Part shown: piece by piece, positions 20,211 to 28,173 of the stretch
How the letters are laid out: every line of letters begins with the position of its first letter
Numbering within the stretch: the stretch's first letter is position 1
Assembly: GCA_003576845.1 (NCBI GenBank)
Contig: QEVJ01000035.1
Location: 17,330 to 81,329 of the forward strand
Direction: 5' to 3'
DNA length: 64,000 bases
Source: Planctomycetota bacterium
GTDB lineage: Bacteria; Planctomycetota; Planctomycetia; Pirellulales; PLA5
Notes under the pieces: model-generated
Database searches by the model: none
What the model saw: the letters and a program-made list of their open reading frames with translations, nothing else
Told to the model about the DNA's origin: nothing
Translations under genes and position numbers: made by a program

Positions 20211-21236
20211 TCAGAACCCGCGGTCCGCGCGGATATCGTCGAAGTCGCGCAGGTGATAGTCGATACCCGCGTAATCGAGCACGCGGCAGAGACTCCGCAG
20301 GGCCACGCCGAAGCCATCGGGTCCGCTGAAGCCGCCGAATTGCCCACCGCCCTTGACGTGCGGCTCCAAGTCGAGGAACACGCCGGGGATGCCGCGCTTT
20401 TTGAGTTTCCGTTCGAGCTTTGGCAGGAGGTCGCGAAAGTCGCGGAGAATGGCCTCGTGGGCGGCTTCGCCCAGGTCGGCGGGCACGAAATTCTTCAGGG
20501 CGTCTTCGTCGACTTGGCCCTTTTGGGCCGCGTCGCGGCTCGCGGGGTCGGGATGGCGATAGTCCTTGATGTGCATCCAACCGAGTCCCGGCTTCATTGC
20601 CTGGTATTGCTCGAAGGCTTCGGCCGGCGTGTATCCCTGACAAATCACATTGCCGGCGTCGAAGATCAGCGCAAGGGCGGGATGGTTCACCTGCCGGTAG
20701 ATTTCGGCCATGAGTTGCCCGGTGCGGCCGACGAGATTCGCTTCGATTTCCAACCCGAAGGTCAGATCGCTGCGGTGGCAGGCTTCGCAGATGTGGCCGA
20801 TCTGATCGACGGTTTGCGGCAGATGGTCGACGGGATCGCTGCCCTTCGGCGGGTAAAATGAAAACCCGCGGATCAGCTTGGTCTCGAAAGCGTGCGCGAT
20901 TTCGCACGCCCGCTTCACGTCGCCGGCGAGGTACTTGTTGAAGGGCACGAACGGGTTCTTGGAGCCGTCGTTGGCATCGACGAGCTTTACCTTGCCGATG
21001 GGCGAGCCGATCGACGAGACGTTGAGTCCGTAGGCGTCCTCCAGGTGACGGATTTTAGTAATCTCGCCGCGGGTGAGCTTCATCACGTTCTTCACGCCCT
21101 CGCCGACGTCGATGAAGCGGATGCTGTAGTATTCCAGGCCGAGCGCCGCAAACGCGGCAAACTGCTGCTCGGCCCGTTTGTCGATCGCCGATTCGTCGGC
21201 AAATCCGCTTAAGATGACGGCGGGGTTGTCGGCCAT
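20211..21236 (-). CDS. Sugar phosphate isomerase/epimerase-like TIM-barrel protein
   Basis: A 341-residue product of the AP endonuclease 2 / xylose isomerase-like TIM-barrel superfamily. Typical pieces are LSGFADESAIDKRAEQQFAA, LIRGFSFYPP, FGLEIEANLVGRTG with a metal-ligand Glu, LALIFDAGNVICQGYTP with Asp, GWMHIKDYRHPDP with His and Asp, and a late FLDLEPHVKGGGQFGG Glu. The expected metal ligands therefore look present. No signal peptide is visible, so it should be cytoplasmic. Substrate not determined; planctomycetes carry many paralogues for sugar or inositol metabolism. Confidence 0.9.
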   Translation of the reverse strand: MADNPAVILSGFADESAIDKRAEQQFAAFAALGLEYYSIRFIDVGEGVKNVMKLTRGEITKIRHLEDAYGLNVSSIGSPIGKVKLVDANDGSKNPFVPFNKYLAGDVKRACEIAHAFETKLIRGFSFYPPKGSDPVDHLPQTVDQIGHICEACHRSDLTFGLEIEANLVGRTGQLMAEIYRQVNHPALALIFDAGNVICQGYTPAEAFEQYQAMKPGLGWMHIKDYRHPDPASRDAAQKGQVDEDALKNFVPADLGEAAHEAILRDFRDLLPKLERKLKKRGIPGVFLDLEPHVKGGGQFGGFSGPDGFGVALRSLCRVLDYAGIDYHLRDFDDIRADRGF

Positions 21237-21583
21237 GAAGGATGCTCGTCGGTGCGATTGAACGTGGGTGGAACGATGGTTTTGCCCAACAGTTTACCCT
21301 AAGGAAGGAACCAGCCACAGATTGCCGAGCGGGGCCTGCGGCGGCAAGCGAGTTGGCTTGAGTGGACGGTGGGCGGTGGGCAGTTGTTATTTCAATCACG
21401 AAAGCGCGACAGTATGAAATCACGAAACATACACATTGAGGAACGGCGGCAGTGCGGCAATGGCATGCTGGAAACGGGAGTCCGCGGTGATGCTGCGGGC
21501 TTCATTACAGAGACGCGGAGTCCTGGAATACGCAACTGCCCACTCGAGGCGAACTCGCCTTGTGACCAACGGCCGGCCGGCGA
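21237..21583. other. Spacer with short-period repeats
   Basis: No gene is seen. It holds three GTGGGCG-type heptamers at 21362-21389 and, next to them, an octamer-period array at 21395-21442. Confidence 0.5.
21362..21442. repeat. Adjacent heptamer and octamer arrays
   Basis: 21362-21389 reads as GTGGACG, GTGGGCG, GTGGGCA, GTTGTTA with a 7-base period. 21395-21442 reads as six 8-base units (ATCACGAA, AGCGCGAC, AGTATGAA, ATCACGAA, ACATACAC, ATTGAGGA), of which the first and fourth are identical. Confidence 0.65.
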
Positions 21584-22243
21584 TTACGGCTGCGACACGA
21601 GCAGTTTTCCCGCCGCTTCGCGTCCGAGCGTCGCGACTTTGCCGTCGACCTCGATCGCCACGATGCCGGCCTCGACGTGGTTCGCGGTGACGACGCCCGT
21701 CGCCCCGAGCGGCAATCCACTCTCGGATAAATACCGCAAGAACTCGGGCGACTGATTGACGACGCGGGCGAGGCGAAATTGCTGCCCGACGCCGCAGTCC
21801 ACCAGCGAGCGGCTTTCCGGAGCGTCGAACGAGCCGTCCGCCCGCGGAATCGGGTCGCCGTGGGGATCGGCCGCGGGATAGCCTAAGAAGGCGTCGATCC
21901 GGTCGATCAAGAGGTCGCTTACGGCGTGTTCGATGTGCTCGGCCTCTTCGTGCACCTGGTCCCAGGTCAAATCGAGTGTCCGCGACAAGAACAACTCGAT
22001 GAGCCTGTGCCGCCTTAGCATCCGCAAGGCCAGGCGGTTGCCGGACCGAGTTAGCTTCGCCCCCTCATACGGCGTGTACGTCGCCAGGTCGCCCTCGCCG
22101 AGCGTCTTGAGCATGGCGGTCACGGTTCCGGGCGAAACGCCGAGGGCTGCCGCGACTCGCCCGGTCGCCGCCGGTCCACCGCCCTGATCCGCCGAGATCA
22201 GATAGATCGTTTTTACGTAGTTTTCCACCGTCAAACTTGCCAC
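21584..22243 (-). CDS. DtxR/MntR-family metal-dependent transcriptional repressor
   Basis: A 219-residue regulator. The start is taken as GTG 22243 because AGGAGG lies six bases upstream; an ATG further upstream at 22297 has no such site. A winged helix (TVENYVKTIY, AALGVSPGTVTAMLKTL, YTPYEGAKLTRSG) is followed by the dimerisation and metal-binding helices (HRLIELFLSRTLDLTW, HEEAEHIEHAVSD) with the expected His/Glu ligands. The C-terminal FeoA/SH3-like domain is at ~145-219. The family represses iron or manganese uptake genes when metal is plentiful. No transporter adjoins it here. Confidence 0.92.
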   Translation of the reverse strand: MASLTVENYVKTIYLISADQGGGPAATGRVAAALGVSPGTVTAMLKTLGEGDLATYTPYEGAKLTRSGNRLALRMLRRHRLIELFLSRTLDLTWDQVHEEAEHIEHAVSDLLIDRIDAFLGYPAADPHGDPIPRADGSFDAPESRSLVDCGVGQQFRLARVVNQSPEFLRYLSESGLPLGATGVVTANHVEAGIVAIEVDGKVATLGREAAGKLLVSQP

Positions 22244-22642
22244 GGCCGACCTCCTCAAGTTCCCCAGCATTCTATGCGACACTAGGACAACCGTCATCGC
22301 GCCACGAAACGCTCGATAACGTGGTCGTCATCGCTCCGCGCGATGGGAATCGCCGGGCGACGCTACCGGCAAGACCGACCCTCGCGAACTACGATCGCCC
22401 AGGCCGACCATTTGCAACTCGATAAATGCTTGCGAAATCTCGCCGCATAAGCCAGAATTTCGATGCCGGCCGCACTCCACTCGCGCCGGCCGCGCCGCTA
22501 TAATCCCGCGTGTTCGACACGAGCATCGCGCGGATTCTTTTCCGGCGGCCGTGGGGGTTTGCGATGCCCGAGCGCGTCGCGAACCGGATATCCTTCGACG
22601 ACCATCGTCTACAGTCATTCCTCCAACAAAAGGATCCAACCA
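22244..22642. other. Divergent regulatory spacer between dtxR-like gene and infC
   Basis: About 400 bases separate the two divergent genes. A TATAAT hexamer lies at 22499-22504 in the infC direction, 139 bases before the proposed start. This leaves a long infC leader, as in other bacteria where that leader is regulatory. I see no other reading frame I would call a gene. Confidence 0.5.
22499..22504 (+). promoter_or_regulatory. Possible -10 box for infC
   Basis: A perfect TATAAT in the context GCTATAATCC, the same context as the tRNA-Asp promoter (GCTATAATTC). No good -35 hexamer lies at 16-18 bases, so the call rests on the -10 alone. Confidence 0.4.
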
Positions 22643-23143
22643 ATCGAGCGCCAACAACGCATCAATGAACAAATCCGCATTTCGCCGGTGCGCGTCATCG
22701 GAGCGGAAGGAGAGCAACTTGGCATCATACCAACCGACGAAGCCATGGCCCGGGCGCGCGAGGCCGGACTCGATCTGGTCGAAGTCGCTCCGCAGGAGCG
22801 ACCGCCGGTCGTCCGGATCATGGACTTCGGCAAGTTCAAATACCAACAGAAGAAGCGCCAGCACAAGGGGCAGGTCCACCACAGCAAGATCAAGGAAATC
22901 CGCCTGCGCCCGAAGATCGGCGACCACGATCTCGACTTCAAGCTGATGCACGCCCGCGAGTTTCTCGAGCATCGCGACAAGGTGACCGTTGCCGTCGTGT
23001 TCCGCGGCCGCGAGATCGCGCACATCGACGAAGGCCGCCGCGTGATCGATCGGGTCATCGCCAAGCTCGACGACATTGCCAAGATCGAGCAGCCGCCGAT
23101 GCACCAGGGGCGGCGGATCGTGTGTACGTTGGCGCCGAAGTAG
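22643..23143 (+). CDS. infC: Translation initiation factor IF-3, probable AUC start
   Basis: IF-3 binds the 30S subunit, prevents 50S joining and checks initiator tRNA. The product matches the family across its length: RINEQIRISPVRVIGAEGEQLGI, EAGLDLVEVAP, PPVVRIMDFGKFKYQ, then KIKEIRLRPKIGDHDLDFK and VTVAVVFRGREIAH. There is no ATG, GTG or TTG near the family N-terminus. ATC at 22643 gives the expected ~166 residues and lies eight bases after AGGA, in line with the AUU-type infC starts known in other bacteria. A TTG at 22559 would add 28 unrelated residues. rpmI and rplT, its usual neighbours, do not follow. Confidence 0.93.
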   Translation: MERQQRINEQIRISPVRVIGAEGEQLGIIPTDEAMARAREAGLDLVEVAPQERPPVVRIMDFGKFKYQQKKRQHKGQVHHSKIKEIRLRPKIGDHDLDFKLMHAREFLEHRDKVTVAVVFRGREIAHIDEGRRVIDRVIAKLDDIAKIEQPPMHQGRRIVCTLAPK

Positions 23144-23145
23144 AA

Positions 23146-23173
23146 TTGAGGATTGAGGATCGAGGCGGGAGGT
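23146..23173 (+). repeat. Heptamer array that supplies a Shine-Dalgarno sequence
   Basis: Four 7-mers (TTGAGGA, TTGAGGA, TCGAGGC, GGGAGGT) fill the gap after infC. The last one contains GGGAGG, seven to eight bases before the TTG start at 23181. Confidence 0.75.
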
Positions 23174-23180
23174 TAGAACC

Positions 23181-24047
23181 TTGCGACGCCCCAGTTCGCT
23201 TGCATTCGTCGCTGCCGTCGCGATCATTACCGCGATATGCGCGACGACGGTTGCCACTGCGGCCGAACCGGACGCCCATCTTGCGATCCGCTGGAAGGAC
23301 AACTATCTGACCATCGCCGGGCCGGACGTTCCGGGCGGGGACGTGCAGATTCTCTATCTCGAAGCCTATTGCCGCCCCGGCTCGACCGACCGCGATTGGG
23401 GCGAAACCGTCATCGGCCACAAGACGGAGCTCGTCTCGGCCGAACCTGCCGACAATCCGCGGATCATCAAGCTCCGCGACGTTCTCCGCGACGGCGTGAC
23501 GGTCGAGCATACGATTACCGCCGGCAAGGACGAGGTCGACTTCCGTCTCGTCGCCCACAATCCGACTAAGACCGCGTCCGAAGCCCACTGGGCACAGCCG
23601 TGTATTCGCCTCGACAAGTTCACGGGCACGGACCCCGCCAAGGCCCGCGAACTGCACCCGCCCTACATACGCAACTGCTTTCTGTTCGTCGACGGCAAGC
23701 TGACGCGCCTCCCGACCGAGCCGTGGGCGAAAGGTGCCCGTTACACGCCCGGCCAGGTCTACGTCCCCAAGGGCATCGACCGCAACGACGTCAATCCCCG
23801 CCCGCTCAGCAAGCTCGTTCCGTCGAGCGGCCTGTGCGGCTGCTTCTCGGCCGATGGCAAGCGGATACTCGCGGTCGCCTGGGAGCCTTACCAGGAAATC
23901 TTTCAGGGCGTCATCACCTGCCTGCACAGCGACTTCCGCTTAGGCGGCCTGAAACCGGGCGAAACCAAGCAAGTCCGCGGCAAGATTTATATCACCGACG
24001 CCAACGTCGAGCGGCTCGTAGCGCGGCACGCCCGCGACTTCCCATAA
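23181..24047 (+). CDS. Secreted protein of unknown function
   Basis: A 288-residue exported protein starting at TTG 23181, with GGGAGG upstream and a signal peptide (AFVAAVAIITAICATTVATAA). The mature part is beta-rich with motifs HLAIRWKDNYLTIAGPDVPGG, EHTITAGKDEVDFRLVAHNP and LKPGETKQVRGKIYI. This recalls the planctomycete proteins in which a beta-sandwich measures 'clinging' carbohydrate, but I cannot name a family. Four Cys residues could form disulphides. It follows infC by 37 bases, all of it repeat. Confidence 0.8.
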   Translation: MRRPSSLAFVAAVAIITAICATTVATAAEPDAHLAIRWKDNYLTIAGPDVPGGDVQILYLEAYCRPGSTDRDWGETVIGHKTELVSAEPADNPRIIKLRDVLRDGVTVEHTITAGKDEVDFRLVAHNPTKTASEAHWAQPCIRLDKFTGTDPAKARELHPPYIRNCFLFVDGKLTRLPTEPWAKGARYTPGQVYVPKGIDRNDVNPRPLSKLVPSSGLCGCFSADGKRILAVAWEPYQEIFQGVITCLHSDFRLGGLKPGETKQVRGKIYITDANVERLVARHARDFP

Positions 24048-24092
24048 GGAAACAGGTTCCGCCGCCTGTCTTGCGACCCACCGACCCATGGC

Positions 24093-24410
24093 CTAATACG
24101 TCCACATCTCGCCGGTTTGCCACCAGGTTTCGTAGTGGTTGCTGTAGTCCCACGAACCACCCCAGCCACCCCAGCCGCCTCCCCAACCGCCGACACCGCC
24201 GTGAAGATTGCGATAGCCGCCGCGGTAGTAGCCGCCGTATTGCGGCGAGTAATAGGGTCCGCGGGTGAAGCGATTCGCGCCGAATTCCTGGCCGGAGCGC
24301 GGGCTGTAGCTGTAGGCCGAGCCGCGGAACATCCAGTCGTCGGCCCGGGCTGCGCCGCAGGTGAACGCGACGAAGAGGAACGCGGCGAATAGGGGCGAGC
24401 GACGAAGCAT
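24093..24410 (-). CDS. Small secreted Gly/Tyr/Trp-rich protein
   Basis: A 105-residue exported protein. The start MLRRSPLFAAFLFVAF opens a signal peptide ending CGAARA; the frame is open another 300 bases upstream but without a plausible signal. The mature chain is rich in Gly, Tyr and Trp (YYSPQYGGYYRGGYR, GGWGGGWGGWGG). Such composition is seen in small structural or surface proteins. No family recognised. Confidence 0.7.
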   Translation of the reverse strand: MLRRSPLFAAFLFVAFTCGAARADDWMFRGSAYSYSPRSGQEFGANRFTRGPYYSPQYGGYYRGGYRNLHGGVGGWGGGWGGWGGSWDYSNHYETWWQTGEMWTY

Positions 24411-24702
24411 CGTGACGAGCACGCCAAGGTGGCGGGGAATAAGGCGCTCAATGCCGACACGCTCTTGGTCGACGGTCGTCGCTGGCGGAAGCGGAGCGAG
24501 TATCGGTAAGCCCACTTGGGGCAACCTTTGTGCCACGCTGCCGCTCCCGCGCGACGGGCCGAAAACCGGTTGAATTCCGCTGAAGGCGGCAGTATCGCGA
24601 ATCCGCGACGTTGCGAAATGGCAACGCGGCAGGCCATTAGGCGAGGCGATTCGGCAACATCGCGCGTTTCCCTGAATCCCGAATCCCGAATCCCGAATCC
24701 CG
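24411..24702. other. Spacer with a heptamer array at its end
   Basis: Nothing codes here that I would support. The right end holds four perfect GAATCCC units (24672-24699), directly before the stop side of the next minus-strand gene. Confidence 0.45.
24672..24699. repeat. Four perfect GAATCCC heptamers
   Basis: GAATCCC is repeated four times without change. The same unit recurs at 41353-41380 and at 48437-48464. Confidence 0.9.
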
Positions 24703-25149
24703 CTATCCAATCTCGCGCAAAAAGCTCGCCAACATGGCGTCGAACACGGCTTTGATTTCGGCCAGTTCGCGATCTTCGGATTGATAGTACACGACGTAAG
24801 TCGCCCGCGGCGTGTGGAGCGCGCGGACGGACGCGGTATTGGTGAGGTCGAGATAGATGAAGTTCATGTCGTAGCCGACGAGGTCCTGGCCTTCGACGGC
24901 TTCGGTCACTGTGGCCACGTCCATATCCTGATACTCGCCGCGGAGCGCGCGCATGACTTCGGCGGCCAGATCGGTCGGTGTTTGGTTTGGCGGATAGATC
25001 GCCAGCGACCAGAACGCGCCGCCGGGACTGTAAATCGAGACGCTGTTTTGCTTCTCGTCGGGGCCGGCTTCGTCGTCCGTGCCGTCGTCGAGCGTCCAGT
25101 TCTCTGGATACAGGAAGCGGACGCCGAGAGAGTCGTAAACGGCGGGCAT
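24703..25149 (-). CDS. Conserved-looking small cytoplasmic protein of unknown function
   Basis: A 148-residue soluble protein (MPAVYDSLGVRFLYPENWTL, NSVSIYSPGGAFWSLAIYPP). No signal peptide or membrane helix. The alternating beta pattern with FLYPENW and SPGGAFW motifs resembles PsbP/Mog1-like folds ('DUF1795-like'), which I offer only as a suggestion. The ATG is preceded directly by a C-rich heptamer array and has no Shine-Dalgarno sequence. Confidence 0.75.
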   Translation of the reverse strand: MPAVYDSLGVRFLYPENWTLDDGTDDEAGPDEKQNSVSIYSPGGAFWSLAIYPPNQTPTDLAAEVMRALRGEYQDMDVATVTEAVEGQDLVGYDMNFIYLDLTNTASVRALHTPRATYVVYYQSEDRELAEIKAVFDAMLASFLREIG

Positions 25150-25150
25150 G

Positions 25151-25192
25151 GATCAGGGGTCGGGGATCGGGGGTCAGGGGTCGGGAGGGGAT
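25151..25192. repeat. G-rich heptamer array abutting the start codon at 25149
   Basis: Five 7-mers of the form GRTCRGG (GATCAGG, GGTCGGG, GATCGGG, GGTCAGG, GGTCGGG) followed by AGGGG. The plus strand has runs of three to five G at short spacing, so it could fold as a G-quadruplex. It occupies the mRNA leader of the minus-strand gene. Confidence 0.8.
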
Positions 25193-25366
25193 TCGGGAAA
25201 ATCGCGCGAGTCCCGTCGTGAATTATCCGTGCTTGGCCAAGGGTGAACAATGGGCGATGGCACGGATCCGTGCGTTGCTGGCGGGGACATTTCGGGCCGA
25301 TTAAACTGGCGACCGAACCCCCTACGCACCATCCCACCCCATCTCGTTCTTCCCAGAGGTTCGATC

Positions 25367-27538
25367 ATGAATCGCACTCCACGGTTCACGTTGCCCGTCG
25401 TCGCCTTCGTCGCGACTTCGTGGATTCTATTGGCAGCACCCTGCTTTGCCGCCGCTCCGCGCGTCGTGCCGCAAGGGGAAAAGCTCGACGATCCGCGGCT
25501 GGGCGAGCTGAAGAACTTGGACAGTTATTTTCCGTTCACGCCGAGTGCTACGCCGGAGGCTTGGAAAGAGCGGGCGGAGTACGTGCGGCGGCAGATTCTC
25601 GTCGCTTGCGGGCTGTGGCCGATGCCGACGCGAGCGCCGCTTAAGCCGGTGATTCACGGCCGCGTCGAGCGCGACGATTTTACGGTCGAGCGCGTGTATA
25701 TGGAGACGTTTCCGGGGTTGTATCTGACGGGGAGCTTGTATCGCCCCAAGGGGAAGAGCGGCAAACTGCCGGGCGTGCTCTGTCCGCACGGGCACTGGGC
25801 GAACGGCCGGTTCTACGACGCGGGCAAGGGGATCGAGGGCGAGCTTAAGAGCGGCGCGGAGAAATTCGAGTTGTCCGGACGGTTTCCGCTGCAAGCGCGG
25901 TGCGTGCATCTGGCGCGGATGGGCTGCGTCGTGTTTCATTACGACATGCTCGGGTATGCGGACAGCGTTCCGCTTACGCAGCAACTCGTCCACGGATTTG
26001 CCAAACAGCGGCCGAACTTGAACGCGGCGGATCGCTGGGGGTTCTTCAGCGCCCAGGCGGAGTTGCGGCTGCAAAACGTGATGGGGTTGCAGACGTTCAA
26101 TTCGATTCGGGCGCTCGACGGCGGGACACAGACGTTCATTCTCGCGGCGATCGACGAGCGGCCCGCCGCGGCGTTTCCGGCCGTGATGGTTTCGACCGCG
26201 ATGCAGGGCGGCTGCACGTGCGAGAATGCTTGTTATCTGCGCGTCGGGACGGGCAATATCGAGTTCGCCGCGCTGTGCGCGCCGCGGCCGCTCGCCATGA
26301 GCGCGGCGAATGACTGGACCGTCGAGATCATGACCAAAGGCTATCCGGAACTCAAGCAGCATTACGCCATGCTCGGCGCGCCGAACAACGTGCTCGCCAA
26401 GCACTTCGAGTTCGGGCACAACTACAATTTTCCGAGCCGGGCGATGATGTATGCCTGGTTCAAGGAACACCTCAAGCTGGGCGACGCATCGACCGAAGAG
26501 CGCGACTTCAAGCCGCTCAGTGTCGAGGAACTGACCGTCTGGAGCGCCGAGCATCCGAAGCCGAAGATGGACGAAGACGCCGAAGTCGCGCTTGCCAAGG
26601 CGCTCGACGCCGATTCGCGAAAGCAGCTCGACGCGCTTAAGCCGAAGGACGAAAAGTCGCTGGCCGAGTATCGCCGCGTGGTCGGCGGCGGTTGGGATGC
26701 GATTATCGGTCGGCGATTGGCGAACGCGGGCGAAGTCGAGCAGGAAGCGCTGCCGGTGAAGATCGACCGCGGCGAGTATTGGGAGTTTGGGTCGCTCCTG
26801 CACAACAAGACCTACAACGAGCGCGTGCCGGCGGCGTTTTTCATGCCCAAGAAGTGGAACGGCGACGTCGTCGTCTGGATCGACGGGGCGGGCAAGTCGG
26901 CGCTGTACGACGGAGAGAAACCGCGGGCCGAGGTCAAGAAACTGCTCGATGCCGGCATGTCGGTAGCGGGAGCGGACCTCTTGTATCAGGGCGAATCGCT
27001 CGCGGACGGCAAACCACTCGCGGAAGCCCGCCGCGTGGCGAACAACAACCGGGAGTTCGCGGGATACACGCTGGGCTACAACCATCCACTGTTCTGCCAG
27101 CGGGTTCACGACGTGCTGACGCTCGTCGCGTTTATCAAGAACCACGAGCTGCACCCGCCGAAGCGGATTCACCTGATGGGCGTCAACGGCGGCGGGCATT
27201 TTGCAGCGGCGGCCGCGGCGCAGAGCGGCGAGGCGATCGACCGGCTGGCGATCGACATGGCCGGTTTCAGCTTCGGCGAGAAGGCCAACATCCGCGACGT
27301 GGATTTCGTGCCGGGGGCGGTGAAGTATGGCGGACTGCCGGGGTTGATGTCGATATACGCACCGCGACCGATGTATGTGTTTGCAGACGAAGCGACCGTC
27401 AAGAATCCGCCAGGCGTCGTGGGTTCTGTCTTCGTGGCATCGAAGGTAAATATCGAACGCCTGATTTGGGCCTACACGTCGGATGGCGACGTCGAATTCG
27501 ATAGCGTCCGGGCGTTTCTAACGACTAAGGACTTCTGA
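25367..27538 (+). CDS. Secreted two-domain alpha/beta-hydrolase-like protein lacking the nucleophile elbow
   Basis: A 723-residue exported protein with signal peptide TLPVVAFVATSWILLAAPCFA; the start follows AGAGGT. The first domain resembles planctomycete acetyl-xylan-esterase-like proteins (PGLYLTGSLYRPKGK, GVLCPHGHWANGRF, FHYDMLGYADS, MVSTAMQGGCTCENACYLR). Family members read LD-(about 20 residues)-GASGGGTQTF; here SIRALD at residues 246-251 joins straight to GGTQTF, so the elbow with the catalytic Ser is gone, in frame. The second hydrolase-like domain has HLMGVNGGGHFA, with Asn where Ser would be. A non-catalytic or altered role is possible. It is otherwise full length. Confidence 0.88.
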   Translation: MNRTPRFTLPVVAFVATSWILLAAPCFAAAPRVVPQGEKLDDPRLGELKNLDSYFPFTPSATPEAWKERAEYVRRQILVACGLWPMPTRAPLKPVIHGRVERDDFTVERVYMETFPGLYLTGSLYRPKGKSGKLPGVLCPHGHWANGRFYDAGKGIEGELKSGAEKFELSGRFPLQARCVHLARMGCVVFHYDMLGYADSVPLTQQLVHGFAKQRPNLNAADRWGFFSAQAELRLQNVMGLQTFNSIRALDGGTQTFILAAIDERPAAAFPAVMVSTAMQGGCTCENACYLRVGTGNIEFAALCAPRPLAMSAANDWTVEIMTKGYPELKQHYAMLGAPNNVLAKHFEFGHNYNFPSRAMMYAWFKEHLKLGDASTEERDFKPLSVEELTVWSAEHPKPKMDEDAEVALAKALDADSRKQLDALKPKDEKSLAEYRRVVGGGWDAIIGRRLANAGEVEQEALPVKIDRGEYWEFGSLLHNKTYNERVPAAFFMPKKWNGDVVVWIDGAGKSALYDGEKPRAEVKKLLDAGMSVAGADLLYQGESLADGKPLAEARRVANNNREFAGYTLGYNHPLFCQRVHDVLTLVAFIKNHELHPPKRIHLMGVNGGGHFAAAAAAQSGEAIDRLAIDMAGFSFGEKANIRDVDFVPGAVKYGGLPGLMSIYAPRPMYVFADEATVKNPPGVVGSVFVASKVNIERLIWAYTSDGDVEFDSVRAFLTTKDF

Positions 27539-27546
27539 GAGCGAAC

Positions 27547-27571
27547 AAAGACTCCTGTCCCCTTATTTCGG
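27547..27571. repeat. Dispersed 25-base repeat, copy 1
   Basis: AAAGACTCCTGTCCCCTTAT plus TTCGG. Copy 2 at 27733-27757 differs at one base. The GGGGACAGGAGTC core, seen on the other strand, resembles the arms of the palindrome at 57761-57807. Confidence 0.8.
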
Positions 27572-27612
27572 CCCCCCCACGGCGTCGCATTGCCGGTCGA
27601 AATGGAGAGATT

Positions 27613-27629
27613 GGTGGGCACAGCCCACC
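27613..27629. repeat. Short inverted repeat GGTGGGC-ACA-GCCCACC
   Basis: Seven-base perfect arms with a three-base loop, part of the repeat cluster in this spacer. Confidence 0.65.
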
Positions 27630-27641
27630 CTAGATGAATTC

Positions 27642-27704
27642 ATCCGTGCCCATCGGTGTCATCCGTGGTTGGGCGTACCACGGATTTCACGGATGGGCAC
27701 GGAT
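27642..27704. repeat. 27-base inverted repeat
   Basis: The arms 27642-27668 and 27678-27704 pair with three mismatches around the loop TTGGGCGTA. Each arm carries ATCCGTGCCCATC and ATCCGTGG. Confidence 0.85.
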
Positions 27705-27732
27705 TGGGAGCGGACTTCGGCGGGGACGAAAT

Positions 27733-27757
27733 AAAGACTCCCGTCCCCTTATTTCGG
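27733..27757. repeat. Dispersed 25-base repeat, copy 2
   Basis: It is identical to 27547-27571 except for one C/T difference, 186 bases downstream. Confidence 0.8.
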
Positions 27758-27804
27758 ACCCACGCAGATGGGCGCGGATGAAGCCCGACACACGGTTTGC
27801 GAAA

Positions 27805-28173
27805 ATGGATTGGGAGTTCATCCTGAGCTTTGTTGCAATGGCGGCATTTTTCGCAGCGTTCGTGGTGTGCTGCGGCGCGTTCGAGCGATGGCGGCTTCGC
27901 AGGGCTCGCAGCGCGTGGTTTTCGTCGCGTGCCGGGAACGCCGAACCGGACGCGAGCCTTGCGAGTCTCGCGAGCGATCCTGATGCCGCCGAGATCGTTG
28001 CGTCGATTGCCGAAAATGCCGATCTTCCGGCTTACATGTTGCGGGCCACGTGGAAAGGACAGGTCGGCGGGCGGAGCCGGTCCTGCGAATCTGCTTTACC
28101 TAAGTTGCCGAAGTGGCAATTTGGGCTGTTGTCAAGGGCAGGTTTTCTCACCCTTGTTGTGCGTTTCACGTGA
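27805..28173 (+). CDS. Doubtful small single-TM protein
   Basis: A possible 122-residue protein. After MDWEFILS comes a convincing membrane helix (FVAMAAFFAAFVVCCGAF), a basic stop-transfer stretch (ERWRLRRARSAW) and a soluble region with SLASDPDAAEIVASIAENAD. The C-terminal third looks non-coding and its stop codon lies inside the parS-like palindrome, so the frame may be decayed or the end may be wrong. No Shine-Dalgarno sequence is evident. Confidence 0.35.
   Translation: MDWEFILSFVAMAAFFAAFVVCCGAFERWRLRRARSAWFSSRAGNAEPDASLASLASDPDAAEIVASIAENADLPAYMLRATWKGQVGGRSRSCESALPKLPKWQFGLLSRAGFLTLVVRFT

Noticed and set aside
24672..24699. CRISPR-like array
   Set aside because: The units are 7 bases with no spacers; the same holds for all other arrays in the window.
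27805..28173. Firm call of a membrane-protein gene in the parS spacer
   Set aside because: The TM helix is convincing but the C-terminal third and the missing ribosome site are not; kept only as a low-confidence feature.
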